Source: Saccharopolyspora aridisoli (GTDB lineage Bacteria; Actinomycetota; Actinomycetes; Mycobacteriales; Pseudonocardiaceae). Taken from it: a DNA stretch of 64,000 bases. Positions 46,034 through 54,833 of this stretch are shown here, piece by piece (position 1 is the first letter of the stretch; each line of letters opens with the position of its first letter). A program made the translations under genes and the position numbers. The notes under the pieces are model-generated. The model was not told the origin of the DNA and ran no database searches. It saw only the letters and a program-made list of their open reading frames with translations. The stretch spans positions 124,001 to 188,000 of the forward strand of contig NZ_SMKV01000008.1 in assembly GCF_004348445.1 (NCBI RefSeq). Direction: 5' to 3'.

Positions 46034-46070
46034 AGAGCCCGTCCCCCGGTTGGTCCGGGGGGCGGGCTCT
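46034..46070 (+). terminator. Terminator after rpmG
   Basis: 16-bp stem AGAGCCCGTCCCCCGG / CCGGGGGGCGGGCTCT with one G-T pair and a 5-nt loop, followed by TCTCGTT. Confidence 0.75.
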
Positions 46071-46149
46071 TCTCGTTCCCGCGGGCGCGGGACTGCTCGG
46101 GTGGTCGCCGGGAGGTCAAAGCGGTTCCGCCGTTCCGGATGAGACCTAG

Positions 46150-46161
46150 TAGCCTTCCCGC
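46150..46161 (+). promoter_or_regulatory. -10 box of hadA-like gene (leaderless)
   Basis: TAGCCT (46150-46155) followed by 6 nt and the GTG at 46162; no Shine-Dalgarno. Confidence 0.45.
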
Positions 46162-46611
46162 GTGCCGCTCGACCAGTCATTCATCGGACGTGAATACCCG
46201 CCCACCGAGCCCTACGAGGTGGGCCGGGAGAAGATCCGCGAGTTCGCCCGCGCGGTCAAGGACGACTCCCCGCTGCACCACGACGTCGACGCAGCCAAGT
46301 CCGCCGGCTACCCGGACGTGATCGCGCCGCCGACCTTCGCGGTGATCCTCTCGATGGCCGCGCAGGACCAGATCGTCGAGGACGACCAGCTCGGCCTGGA
46401 CTACGGCCGAGTGGTGCACGGCCAGCAGGACTTCGTCCACCACCGGCCGATCCGCGCCGGTGATCGGCTGCTGGCGGTCGCGCACGTCGACGACATCAAG
46501 ACCCGGGCGGGCAACGACTTCCTGACCGTCCGCGCGGAGATCACCACCACCGACGGGGAGCAGGTCTGCACCGCCACGTCGATGTTGGTCGTGAGGGGGC
46601 CTGAGGCGTGA
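46162..46611 (+). CDS. hadA: HadA-like MaoC-family dehydratase N-terminal subunit
   Basis: 149 aa, hot-dog fold, equivalent to the non-catalytic substrate-binding HadA subunit of the mycobacterial FAS-II 3-hydroxyacyl-ACP dehydratase. Seen: YEVGREKIREFARAVKDDSP and IAPPTFAVIL. It overlaps hadB by 4 bp (GTGA). In an organism without mycolic acids its acyl substrate is uncertain. Likely leaderless transcript. Confidence 0.82.
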   Translation: MPLDQSFIGREYPPTEPYEVGREKIREFARAVKDDSPLHHDVDAAKSAGYPDVIAPPTFAVILSMAAQDQIVEDDQLGLDYGRVVHGQQDFVHHRPIRAGDRLLAVAHVDDIKTRAGNDFLTVRAEITTTDGEQVCTATSMLVVRGPEA

Positions 46612-47027
46612 AGCTGTCGGAGATCAACGTCGGGGACGAGCTGCCGCCGCTGAGCGTGCCGCTGGAGCGGTCCGACCTGGTCCGCTACGCGGGCGCATCG
46701 GGCGACTTCAACCCGATCCACTGGAACGAGCGGTTCGCCAAGGACGTCGGCCTCCCGGACGTGATCGCACACGGGATGCTGACCATGGCGCTGGCCGGGC
46801 GGTTGGTGAGCAGCTGGACCGGCGACCCTGGCGCGATCGTGCGCTACGGCGTGCGCTTCACCCGGCCTGTGGTCGTCCCGGACGACGGCAGCGGCGCCGT
46901 GGTGGAGCTCGGCGGCAAGGTCGCGAAGATCAACGAAGACGGCACGATCAAGGTCAGCATCACCGCGAAGTCCGCCGACCAGGGCGTGCTCGGGGGCGCT
47001 TCGGCCACGGTCCGCATCGCTGCGTGA
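46608..47027 (+). CDS. hadB: HadB-like MaoC-family (R)-hydratase/dehydratase subunit
   Basis: 139 aa catalytic partner of the preceding gene. The hydratase-2 motif is intact in SGDFNPIHWNE (catalytic Asp33 and His38). Dehydrates 3-hydroxyacyl thioesters. Start overlaps hadA, implying a fixed heterodimer ratio. The hadC gene that follows in mycobacteria is absent; tRNA-Trp comes next. Confidence 0.85.
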   Translation: MKLSEINVGDELPPLSVPLERSDLVRYAGASGDFNPIHWNERFAKDVGLPDVIAHGMLTMALAGRLVSSWTGDPGAIVRYGVRFTRPVVVPDDGSGAVVELGGKVAKINEDGTIKVSITAKSADQGVLGGASATVRIAA

Positions 47028-47204
47028 CGCAGTGCGCTCACCAGCGGCGAAGTCGTGTTCCCGCCAACACGGGGGTGCCGTTGGAGTTGCGTTCTCCACG
47101 TGCCGTACACTTTCGAACCTGGGATGCCTGAGCACCTTGAAATACACAGTTTCAAGGCTGGTGAATGGCGTCCCGACTTTGCGGTCGGGCTCCACAGGCC
47201 GCAG

Positions 47205-47277
<73 letters not shown>

Positions 47278-47307
47278 CGTCGATGCGACGGTGAGCGGAG
47301 GATGGTC

Positions 47308-47682
47308 GTGAGCGAGGACCGCGAGCAGGGCCAGGACGGAGCGCGCGAGGGCGCACGTCCGTCCAGCGCCGCGGCGCGGCGCGAGCGTCGTGCCTCCGCC
47401 CGTTCCCAGTCGGGCTCCGGTCCGGCGCGCACAACTGAGTCGAAGGGTCGGCCCACTCCCTCGCGGGATGGCCGGCAGGGTCGGGTTTCGCTGTTCCGGA
47501 AGATCGGGCGCTTCCTGCGCGAGGTCGTCGCCGAGCTGCGCAAGGTCATCTGGCCGACACGCAAGGCGCTGGTGACCTACACGCTTGTGGTGCTGGTGTT
47601 CGTCAGCATCATGGTGGCGTTCGTCGCCGGCGTGGACGTGCTCTTCGCGAAGGGCGTGGGCTGGCTGTTCGGCACTGGCTGA
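47308..47682 (+). CDS. secE: Preprotein translocase subunit SecE
   Basis: 124 aa, single-helix Gram-positive type. Long charged N-terminus, then the signature [16 protein letters not shown] and one transmembrane helix (about 90-115). GTG 47308 is chosen because GGAGG ends 6 nt upstream; an ATG at 47302 would touch the ribosome binding site. Confidence 0.94.
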   Translation: MSEDREQGQDGAREGARPSSAAARRERRASARSQSGSGPARTTESKGRPTPSRDGRQGRVSLFRKIGRFLREVVAELRKVIWPTRKALVTYTLVVLVFVSIMVAFVAGVDVLFAKGVGWLFGTG

Positions 47683-47761
47683 ACCTCCGGGCCCGCCTAA
47701 GTGGTGCCGGCGGCGGAACAACGACCCGGCACGCAACGCACGAGAGGAAGCGAGACCGACT

Positions 47762-48715
47762 GTGACCTCGCACGAGGAGACCTCCAAGGAAGCCACCGGC
47801 CTCACCGACGAGCAGGTGCAGCCCGAGGCTGCCGAAGCCGAGGCCGTGTCCGTCGAGGCTGAAGCGGCCGGCGCAGTCGATTCCTCGGAAACCGACTCCG
47901 CCGAAGAGGCCGACGACGCCGCGGCCGACGACACTGCGACCGTGGCCGCTGGCGGTGAAGAGACCGCGTCCGAGGAGGCGGAAGCCGAAGAGGCCGACGC
48001 CGACGAGGGCGACGCTGACGAGGGCGACGCTGAAGTGGCGGACGCCGACGAGGCGGACGCTGAAGAGGGCGACGCTGAAGAGGCGGAAGCCGAAGAGGTG
48101 GACCCGGTCGAGGAGCTGCGCGCCGCGCTTCGCCGCGCGCCCGGCGACTGGTACGTGATCCACTCCTACGCGGGTTACGAGAACAAGGTCAAGACCAACC
48201 TCGAGACCCGTGCTCAGACGCTCGACGTCGAGGACTACATCTTCCAGGTCGAGGTGCCTACCGAAGAGGTCACCGAGATCAAGAACGGCCAGCGTAAGAT
48301 GGTGCAGCGCAAGGTGCTGCCCGGCTACATCCTGGTTCGGATGGATCTCAACGACCAGTCGTGGAGCGCCGTGCGCAACACGCCGGGTGTGACCGGATTC
48401 GTCGGTGCGACCTCCAAGCCTTCGCCGCTGACCATCGATGACGTGCTGAAGTTCCTCGCGCCGCAGGTCGAGGAGAAGAAGCCGGAAGCGGGCAAGAAGG
48501 CCGGTGCGGGACAGACCGCCGCCGCGACCAAGACAGCGGTCGAGGTCGACTTCGAGGTCGGCGAGTCCGTCACCGTGATGGATGGCCCGTTCGCGACGCT
48601 GCCGGCCACCATCAACGAGGTCAACGCCGACGCCCAGAAGCTCAAGGTGCTGGTGTCGATCTTCGGCCGCGAGACCCCGGTCGAGCTCTCGTTCGACCAG
48701 GTCTCCAAGCTCTGA
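47762..48715 (+). CDS. nusG: Transcription termination/antitermination factor NusG with acidic N-terminal extension
   Basis: 317 aa. Residues about 1-118 are an acidic Ala/Glu/Asp-rich low-complexity extension; NGN domain about 125-235 ([34 protein letters not shown]); KOW domain about 258-317 ([19 protein letters not shown]). E. coli NusG is 181 aa; the extension is characteristic of actinobacteria. Couples RNA polymerase to Rho or ribosomes. Confidence 0.95.
   Translation: MTSHEETSKEATGLTDEQVQPEAAEAEAVSVEAEAAGAVDSSETDSAEEADDAAADDTATVAAGGEETASEEAEAEEADADEGDADEGDAEVADADEADAEEGDAEEAEAEEVDPVEELRAALRRAPGDWYVIHSYAGYENKVKTNLETRAQTLDVEDYIFQVEVPTEEVTEIKNGQRKMVQRKVLPGYILVRMDLNDQSWSAVRNTPGVTGFVGATSKPSPLTIDDVLKFLAPQVEEKKPEAGKKAGAGQTAAATKTAVEVDFEVGESVTVMDGPFATLPATINEVNADAQKLKVLVSIFGRETPVELSFDQVSKL
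47976..48108 (+). repeat. Imperfect tandem repeat inside nusG
   Basis: Imperfect repeats built on GACGAGGGCGACGCTGA-type units encode alternating [15 protein letters not shown] residues of the acidic tail. Such tracts can vary in copy number. Confidence 0.55.
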
Positions 48716-48869
48716 CCGCTCTCCCGTCTGCGGGAGCGCGGCGGGCTGCGCGTGGACCTGGCAGGACCCGCGCAGCAGGGGCGATTCCACCGTCTCGTGG
48801 TCTCGCCAGATTCGGTGCCGCCTTCCGGCGGGACCGAGCAACCGGATAGCGAAGACACAGGAAGCAAAC

Positions 48870-49304
48870 ATGCCGCCCAAGAAGAAGAAGCTGGCAGGGA
48901 TCATCAAGCTGCAGATCCAGGCCGGCCAAGCCAACCCGGCTCCGCCGGTCGGCCCGGCGCTGGGTCAGCACGGCGTCAACATCATGGAGTTCTGCAAGGC
49001 GTACAACGCGGCCACCGAGGCTCAGCGTGGCAACGTCGTGCCGGTTGAGATCTCCGTGTACGAAGACCGGTCCTTCGACTTCAAGCTGAAGACCCCGCCG
49101 GCCGCGAAGCTGTTGCTCAAGGCCGCTGGCGTGCAGAAGGGCTCCGGCGAGCCGCACAAGTCCAAGGTCGGCAAGGTCTCCATGGAGCAGGTCAAGGAGA
49201 TCGCGCAGACCAAGATGGAAGACCTCAACGCCAACGACATCGACCAGGCCGCGAAGATCATCGCTGGTACTGCTCGTTCGATGGGCCTGACGGTCGAAGC
49301 CTGA
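48870..49304 (+). CDS. rplK: 50S ribosomal protein L11
   Basis: 144 aa, normal length. [19 protein letters not shown] and the C-terminal [12 protein letters not shown] are diagnostic. Binds the GTPase-associated centre of 23S rRNA. AGGAAGC lies a few nt before the ATG. It follows nusG by 154 bp, where a small CTCCCG/CGGGAG hairpin is seen. Confidence 0.97.
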   Translation: MPPKKKKLAGIIKLQIQAGQANPAPPVGPALGQHGVNIMEFCKAYNAATEAQRGNVVPVEISVYEDRSFDFKLKTPPAAKLLLKAAGVQKGSGEPHKSKVGKVSMEQVKEIAQTKMEDLNANDIDQAAKIIAGTARSMGLTVEA

Positions 49305-49400
49305 GCCGCTGCCGGGTTCCACCGGCGCGCACGGGTAGTGGGAGGGCTCATGCGCAGCCCGACCAACCACAACTGATCCAACCTGACTCTTAGGACAGAA

Positions 49401-50108
49401 ATGGCACAGCGCAGCAAGGCATACCAGCAGGCGGCCGAGCTGATCGACCGGGAGCGTCTCTACACCCCGTCGGAAGCCGCCGAGCTGGCGAAGAAGACCA
49501 CCAAGGTCAAGTACGACGCCACCGTCGAGGTCGCTCTGCGGCTGGGCGTCGACCCCCGCAAGGCAGACCAGATGGTCCGCGGCACCGTGAACCTGCCGCA
49601 CGGCACTGGTAAGACTGCCCGCGTCATCGTGTTCGCCACCGGCGACAAGGCCGCTGAGGCCGAGGCCGCCGGCGCGGACGCGGTTGGTTCCGAGGACCTG
49701 ATCGAGCGCATTCAGGGCGGCTGGCTCGATTTCGACGCGGCGATCGCCACCCCGGACCAGATGGCCAAGGTCGGTAAGATCGCTCGGGTTCTCGGCCCGC
49801 GCGGTCTGATGCCGAACCCGAAGACCGGCACCGTCACCCCGAACGTCACCAAGGCGGTCGCGGACATCAAGGGCGGTAAGATCAACTTCCGCGTCGACAA
49901 GCAGGCCAACCTGCACTTCATCATCGGCAAGGCGTCGTTCGACACCGAGAAGCTGGTGGAGAACTACGCGGCCGCGCTGGACGAGATCCTGCGCGCCAAG
50001 CCGTCGGCGTCGAAGGGCCGGTACCTGAAGAAGGTCACCTTCACGACCACGATGGGTCCGGGCATCCCGGTCGACCCGACCGCCACGCGCGTGTCGGCGT
50101 CCGCCTGA
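49401..50108 (+). CDS. rplA: 50S ribosomal protein L1
   Basis: 235 aa, usual length; [14 protein letters not shown] and the [11 protein letters not shown] segment identify L1, a component of the L1 stalk and in many bacteria an autoregulator of the rplKA operon. Followed by a strong terminator. Confidence 0.97.
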   Translation: MAQRSKAYQQAAELIDRERLYTPSEAAELAKKTTKVKYDATVEVALRLGVDPRKADQMVRGTVNLPHGTGKTARVIVFATGDKAAEAEAAGADAVGSEDLIERIQGGWLDFDAAIATPDQMAKVGKIARVLGPRGLMPNPKTGTVTPNVTKAVADIKGGKINFRVDKQANLHFIIGKASFDTEKLVENYAAALDEILRAKPSASKGRYLKKVTFTTTMGPGIPVDPTATRVSASA

Positions 50109-50121
50109 CCCGATACCCCTT

Positions 50122-50162
50122 CGAAAGAGGGCGAGCGCTCCACGAGCGCTCGCCCTCTTTCG
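50122..50162. terminator. Strong bidirectional terminator after rplA
   Basis: Perfect 18-bp inverted repeat CGAAAGAGGGCGAGCGCT / AGCGCTCGCCCTCTTTCG with a 5-nt loop. Stem contains its own CTTT/AAAG ends. Lies between the rplKA unit and the convergent membrane-protein gene. Confidence 0.88.
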
Positions 50163-50317
50163 CATTCCACGACGATTTCCGTCAAACCGGCATGATCGGT
50201 ATCCCATTTGCCCGGAAACATTCTGAGCAGAACCGACCCGCCTCCCGGAAGAGGTGACGGGCAGTGCCGAGATGATTACTCCGGAAATACGATTCGGGTA
50301 GTCCGGGAATTGCTCGG

Positions 50318-51079
50318 TCAGGGGCACGCGGAACTGGTCAGGGCGTAAGCGGAGATGGTCCAACCGCCTTGTGGCGTGCGGGTGAGTTTGAAAGTTCCGA
50401 GCCCCGGTCCGCCGCTGACTCGGAGGCGGCAACCCGGCACCTGCGCTTCCGGTCCCGCTTCCACGATGGCGTCGTGGGCGAACTTCGGATTGGCGTAGGC
50501 GTTGAAGTCGGTGATCTGACCGTGCACCGCGCGCGCCGCGCCCGCGCAGTCCGGGGTGCCGTAGGCGGCGGCGAAATCCGCCTTGCCCTGGTCGTCGAAC
50601 AGCGCGCACGCCTGCTCCGGCGGTTCGGCCCGCAGGTAGTTGAAAACGCTGCGGATGGCCTGCTGCGGGTTCTGCGCGGTCATCGGCACCGAGTCGGCCG
50701 GTGCGCTCCCGCCGGAGCCGTTGCCGCTCGACGAGCCGTCGCTGCCGCCGAAGTAGTGGTCGTATGCCAGGTTTAGCAGGAGCAGCGCGACGAGGACGTA
50801 GATGATCCGCCGCACCCACTTGTGGTGGAGCAGGCCGAGAGCCTTCTTCCACCCGGGCTTCTCGGGCGCCGCGGCGGTCGTGCCACCGCCCTGGGAGGCC
50901 TGCCACTCCTTGAACCGCTTGAACTCCAGGAACTCCTGGTATTCCGGGTCGTCGGCCGCCTTCGGAGCGTCGCCGCGCGGAGCCGGTTCCGGGAGCGGGT
51001 CGTACTCGGCGACCTCGACGACTTCCGCGTCGACGATCTCGGGCAGGTTGTCGGAGCGCGGTTCCCGCTGATCAGCCAC
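50318..51079 (-). CDS. Hypothetical single-pass membrane protein with extracytoplasmic domain
   Basis: 253 aa. Acidic/proline-rich cytoplasmic N-terminus (1-80), one transmembrane helix (about 90-106, IIYVLVALLLLNLAY), a Gly/Ser linker and an extracytoplasmic domain (about 130-253) with four cysteines (CALF, DCAG, GCRL, SACP). The outer part resembles small NTF2-like domains of actinobacterial surface proteins; not a firm assignment. It is on the opposite strand inside the ribosomal region, between rplA and rplJ, a place that is variable among actinobacteria. GTG 51079 or 51085 as start. Confidence 0.65.
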   Translation of the reverse strand: MADQREPRSDNLPEIVDAEVVEVAEYDPLPEPAPRGDAPKAADDPEYQEFLEFKRFKEWQASQGGGTTAAAPEKPGWKKALGLLHHKWVRRIIYVLVALLLLNLAYDHYFGGSDGSSSGNGSGGSAPADSVPMTAQNPQQAIRSVFNYLRAEPPEQACALFDDQGKADFAAAYGTPDCAGAARAVHGQITDFNAYANPKFAHDAIVEAGPEAQVPGCRLRVSGGPGLGTFKLTRTPQGGWTISAYALTSSACP

Positions 51080-51133
51080 GCCCACATGATGCCGGGCGAC
51101 GGGGGCCGGTGGAAGCGCCCGTCCCGAGTCGAG

Positions 51134-51139
51134 TAGTCT
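51134..51139 (+). promoter_or_regulatory. Candidate -10 box for rplJ leader transcript
   Basis: TAGTCT matches TANNNT; no convincing -35. Would give a leader of about 230 nt. Confidence 0.35.
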
Positions 51140-51145
51140 TGTCGA

Positions 51146-51245
51146 GGTTCCACCCAAGACCGCTGGTCTTCCTCCCGGCTCGGCAACGAGCGGGGAGGAA
51201 CGAAGGTCCCGTGAGATGCGGGCGACCCGCGCAGGAGGGACGAGG
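51146..51245 (+). ncRNA. Ribosomal L10 leader (rplJL autoregulatory RNA)
   Basis: The untranslated region before rplJ holds paired elements: AAGACCGCTGGTCTT (51158 region), a CCTCCCGGCTCGGCAACGAGC-to-GGGGAGG hairpin, and AGATGCGGGCGACCCGC. The AGATGCGGG hairpin and its position match the L10-leader family, to which the L10(L12)4 complex binds to repress translation. Boundaries are approximate; a covariance-model search would settle it. Confidence 0.6.
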
Positions 51246-51371
51246 CTGGTCACGCGTGTCCTGTCCGCGCGCACCGATCTTCACGCCCCGTGCTGCCCTG
51301 CGCCGGGGCGTTCTGTCGTCTCAGGACCGACTGGATGGGTCAGCCACAGTCGGAAACAGAGAGGAGGCGAC

Positions 51372-51887
51372 ATGGCGAAGTCCGACAAGGTCGATGCGGT
51401 CAGCGAGATCTCGGAGAAGTTCAACAGCTCCACCGCTGCCGTTGTGACCGAGTACCGCGGGCTCTCGATGGCTCAGCTGTCTGAGCTGCGCCGCGCGCTC
51501 GGTTCGAACGTGAGCTACCGTGTCGCGAAGAACACGCTGGTCAAGCGTGCCGCCGAGCAGTCGGGCGTCGAGGGTCTCGACGACCTGTTCGTCGGCCCGA
51601 CCGCGATCGCCTTCGTCGAGGGCGAGCCGGTCGACGCAGCCAAGGCGATCAAGGAATTCGCCAAGGGCAACCAGAACCTGGTGATCAAGGGCGGGTACAT
51701 GGACGGCCGCGCGCTGTCCGTGTCCGAGGTCGACAGCATCGCCGACCTCGACTCGCGCGAAGTCACGCTGGGCAAGCTGGCCGGTGCCATGAAGGCCAAG
51801 ATGAACCAGGCCGCAGCGCTGTTCGTCGCACCTGCTTCGCAGGTCGCTCGCATGGCCGCCGCCCTTCAGGAGAAGAAGGGCGAGTAA
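51372..51887 (+). CDS. rplJ: 50S ribosomal protein L10
   Basis: 171 aa, normal length: [17 protein letters not shown] and [13 protein letters not shown] identify L10, base of the L7/L12 stalk. GAGGAGGCGAC precedes the ATG. A long leader with L10-leader-like structure lies upstream. Confidence 0.97.
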   Translation: MAKSDKVDAVSEISEKFNSSTAAVVTEYRGLSMAQLSELRRALGSNVSYRVAKNTLVKRAAEQSGVEGLDDLFVGPTAIAFVEGEPVDAAKAIKEFAKGNQNLVIKGGYMDGRALSVSEVDSIADLDSREVTLGKLAGAMKAKMNQAAALFVAPASQVARMAAALQEKKGE

Positions 51888-52017
51888 GGCTCTCCGCAGT
51901 CCGCAGTGGACGGTGCGGGAGAGCGCGCCGCCGATGCGGGTCCGCGGACCGTCTTTCGCGACAACCCCCACCGGGATGCCGACGGCATCCGGGCTTTGAG
52001 CAGAAAGGAACGCCGAC

Positions 52018-52404
52018 ATGGCGAAGCTGAGCAACGACGAGCTGCTGGACGTCTTCAAGGAGATGACCCTCCTGGAGCTGTCGGAGTTCGTGAAGCAGTT
52101 CGAGGAGACCTTCGACGTCACCGCCGCCGCCCCGGCCGCGGTCGCCGCTGCGCCGGCCGCCGGTGGCGAGGCTGACGCCGCTGAGGAGCAGGACGAGTTC
52201 GACGTCGTCCTCGAGGGCGCCGGCGACAAGAAGATCCAGGTCATCAAGGTCGTCCGCGAGATCGTCTCCGGCCTGGGCCTGAAGGAGGCCAAGGAGCTCG
52301 TCGAGGGCACCCCGAAGGCGATCCTGGAGAAGGTCGACAAGGAGAAGGCCGAAGAGGCCAAGGGCAAGCTGGAAGAAGCTGGCGCTTCCGTCTCCGTCAA
52401 GTGA
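52018..52404 (+). CDS. rplL: 50S ribosomal protein L7/L12
   Basis: 128 aa. N-terminal dimerisation helices, Ala/Pro hinge (about 38-55) and C-terminal factor-binding domain with [28 protein letters not shown] lies about 8 nt before the ATG; 130 bp from rplJ. Followed by a terminator. Confidence 0.97.
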   Translation: MAKLSNDELLDVFKEMTLLELSEFVKQFEETFDVTAAAPAAVAAAPAAGGEADAAEEQDEFDVVLEGAGDKKIQVIKVVREIVSGLGLKEAKELVEGTPKAILEKVDKEKAEEAKGKLEEAGASVSVK

Positions 52405-52536
52405 CCTTGCTTTCCTGATCCGGTGCTCCCGCTGCATGGCGGTAGCGGAACCTGACGCTCCGTCTGGATTCCGGCGCCACTCGGCTCCGCCGCTCGCACT
52501 GGGTTTGGAACGGGTTCTGGGTCTTTGACTCACGGT

Positions 52537-52578
52537 AAGAGAACGGGCACTCGCTGTTGCGGGTGCCCGTTCTCTTTT
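52537..52578 (+). terminator. Terminator after rplL
   Basis: 17-18-bp stem AAGAGAACGGGCACTCGC / GCGGGTGCCCGTTCTCTT with one G-T pair and a TTGT-type loop, followed by TTCC. Confidence 0.85.
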
Positions 52579-52787
52579 CCTTTGCGCGGAAACAAGGGCC
52601 TTTTTTCGGACGAATCCGAGATGGCACCTTGATTTGCAGTGAACTCATGAGTAACCCTGCTGCGTCGAGCTCGTTGCATAGGTGTGACGCCAACTACCTT
52701 CGTTATGCGCGTCACGTGTGCGAGGGTGCTTCTTCGGGGACGGATTGCCTCCCCGAAATCGGTGTAATCGAGGACGCGGAGGTTCCG

Positions 52788-54026
52788 ATGGGCGTCGAGG
52801 TGGTTGTCGACGGGCTCTCGAAGTCCTTCGGCCCGCAGACCATCTGGCGGGACGTCTCGCTGAACCTGCCCCAGGGCGAGATCAGCGTGCTGCTCGGGCC
52901 TTCCGGCACCGGTAAGTCGGTGTTCCTGAAGTCGCTGGTGGGTCTGCTCAAGCCGGATGAGGGCAAGGTCGTCATCAACGGGACGGACATATGCACTTGC
53001 TCGGAAAAAGATCTCTACGAGGTCCGGAAGCTATTCGGCGTGCTGTTCCAGGACGGCGCGTTGTTCGGCTCGATGAACCTCTACGACAACATCGCGTTCC
53101 CGCTCCGCGAGCACACGCGCAAGAGCGAGTCCGAGATCCGCAACGTCGTGCTCGAGAAGATGGAGATGGTCGGTCTCATCGGCGCGGAGGACAAGCTCCC
53201 CGGTGAGATCTCGGGCGGCATGAAGAAGCGCGCCGGTCTGGCCCGCGCCCTCGTGCTCGACCCGGAGATCCTCCTGTTCGACGAGCCCGACTCGGGCCTG
53301 GACCCCGTCCGGACCGCGGTGCAGAACCAGCTGATCGTCGACCTCAACGCGCAGATCGACGCGACTTTCCTGATCGTCACCCACGACATCAACACCGCGC
53401 GGACCGTGCCGGACAACATCGGCATGCTCTACCGCCGCAACCTCGTGATGTTCGGGCCGCGCGAGGTGCTGCTGACCTCAGACGAGCCGGTGGTGGTGCA
53501 GTTCCTCAACGGCCGCCCCGACGGCCCGATCGGCATGAGCGAGGAGAAGGACACCGCGCTGGTTGAAGCGGAGCTGGCCAAGCACGGTCGACCCCAGGTG
53601 CCGCCGATGATGCCGCAGCTGGAGGTCAGTCCCGGACTGCCGGACCGCACCGCGGTGCACCGCCGCAAGGACCGCGTGCTGCGCCAGCTGCGCTCGATGA
53701 ACCCCTCCGCGCAGGAGGAGATCCTCAAGAGCCTGTCGTCGGACGAGCTCGCCCTGTACGGGTTCAAGTCGCCCACGACGGGTTCCTGGCCGCAGCAGCA
53801 GGCCGTCCCGCAGGCACCCCCGCAGACCGCTCCCGCTCAAGCGCCCCAGCCCGCTCCTGCTCAACCGCAGCAGGCCGCTCCCGCTCAGCCCCAGCAGCAG
53901 ATGCGGCCCTCGCCGCACCCGCGGCAGCCGGAGGAAGAGTCGGCGTGGCCCGGTGGGTTGCAGGCCGAGGAGGATTCGGCGGGCGCTCGTCGCCGCTGGT
54001 TCGGCCGGAAGCGAGGTGAGCGGTGA
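52788..54026 (+). CDS. mceG: Mce lipid-transport ATPase (MceG/Mkl)
   Basis: ABC ATPase energising Mce lipid import; 412 aa. Walker A GPSGTGKS (37-44), signature ISGGMKKR (about 145-152), Walker B LLFDEPDSGLD (about 164-174). After the ATPase core comes a helical region (about 250-320) and a Pro/Gln/Ala-rich tail (about 330-412). Matches M. tuberculosis Mkl (Rv0655), also downstream of rplL, but here it overlaps the first permease gene by 4 bp and leads a full mce operon. GGAGG about 5 nt before the ATG. Confidence 0.93.
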   Translation: MGVEVVVDGLSKSFGPQTIWRDVSLNLPQGEISVLLGPSGTGKSVFLKSLVGLLKPDEGKVVINGTDICTCSEKDLYEVRKLFGVLFQDGALFGSMNLYDNIAFPLREHTRKSESEIRNVVLEKMEMVGLIGAEDKLPGEISGGMKKRAGLARALVLDPEILLFDEPDSGLDPVRTAVQNQLIVDLNAQIDATFLIVTHDINTARTVPDNIGMLYRRNLVMFGPREVLLTSDEPVVVQFLNGRPDGPIGMSEEKDTALVEAELAKHGRPQVPPMMPQLEVSPGLPDRTAVHRRKDRVLRQLRSMNPSAQEEILKSLSSDELALYGFKSPTTGSWPQQQAVPQAPPQTAPAQAPQPAPAQPQQAAPAQPQQQMRPSPHPRQPEEESAWPGGLQAEEDSAGARRRWFGRKRGER

Positions 54027-54811
54027 GCGCGTCCCGGGCACAGTTCCCCGGTGCCGGTGGGCTGCGCCAGACGGGCCGCCTGTTCGCGCTGGGGATGGAC
54101 ATCGTGCGGGCGATGCCCTCGCGACCGTTCCAGGTCCGCGAGTTCATCCAGCAGTGCTGGTTCATCGCCAGCGTCACGATCCTGCCGACGGCGCTGGTCT
54201 CGATCCCCTTCGGCGCGGTCATCGCGCTCCAGCTGGGATCGCTGACCAGGCAGATCGGTGCGCAGTCGTTCACCGGTGCCGCCAGCGTCCTGGCGATCAT
54301 CCAGCAGGCCAGCCCGATCGTGACGGCGCTGCTGATCGCCGGTGCCGGTGGTTCGGCGATCTGCGCCGACCTCGGCTCGCGCAAGATCCGCGATGAGATC
54401 GACGCGATGGAGGTGCTGGGCGTCTCGCCGATCCAGCGCCTCGTGGTGCCCCGGGTGCTGGCCGCGATGCTGGTCGCCGTGCTGCTCAACGGCATGGTCA
54501 GCGTCGTCGGCGTGGTCGGCGGCTACACCTTCAACGTGATCATGCAGAACGGCACGCCGGGTGCGTACATGGCCAGCTTCAACGCGCTGGCGCAGCTGCC
54601 TGACCTGTGGATCAGCGAGATCAAGGCCCTGATCTTCGGCTTCTTGGCAGGCGTGGTGGCCGCCTTCCGGGGTTTGAACCCGCCACCAGGCCCGAAGGGC
54701 GTCGGGGACGCCGTGAACCAGTCGGTGGTGATCACCTTCCTGCTGCTGTTCGCGGTGAACTTCATCCTCACGACGCTGTACATGCAGCTGGTCCCGCCGA
54801 AGGGAATGTGA
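54023..54811 (+). CDS. yrbEA: MlaE/YrbE-family ABC permease (YrbEA)
   Basis: 262 aa, five to six helices. Family segments AGGSAICADLGSRKIRDEID and EVLGVSPIQRLVVPRVLA, the coupling region to the ATPase. GTG start overlapping the mceG stop. Forms the inner-membrane permease pair with the next gene. Confidence 0.92.
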   Translation: MSASRAQFPGAGGLRQTGRLFALGMDIVRAMPSRPFQVREFIQQCWFIASVTILPTALVSIPFGAVIALQLGSLTRQIGAQSFTGAASVLAIIQQASPIVTALLIAGAGGSAICADLGSRKIRDEIDAMEVLGVSPIQRLVVPRVLAAMLVAVLLNGMVSVVGVVGGYTFNVIMQNGTPGAYMASFNALAQLPDLWISEIKALIFGFLAGVVAAFRGLNPPPGPKGVGDAVNQSVVITFLLLFAVNFILTTLYMQLVPPKGM

Positions 54812-54833
54812 TGGCCGCCAGGGGAATGGGAAC

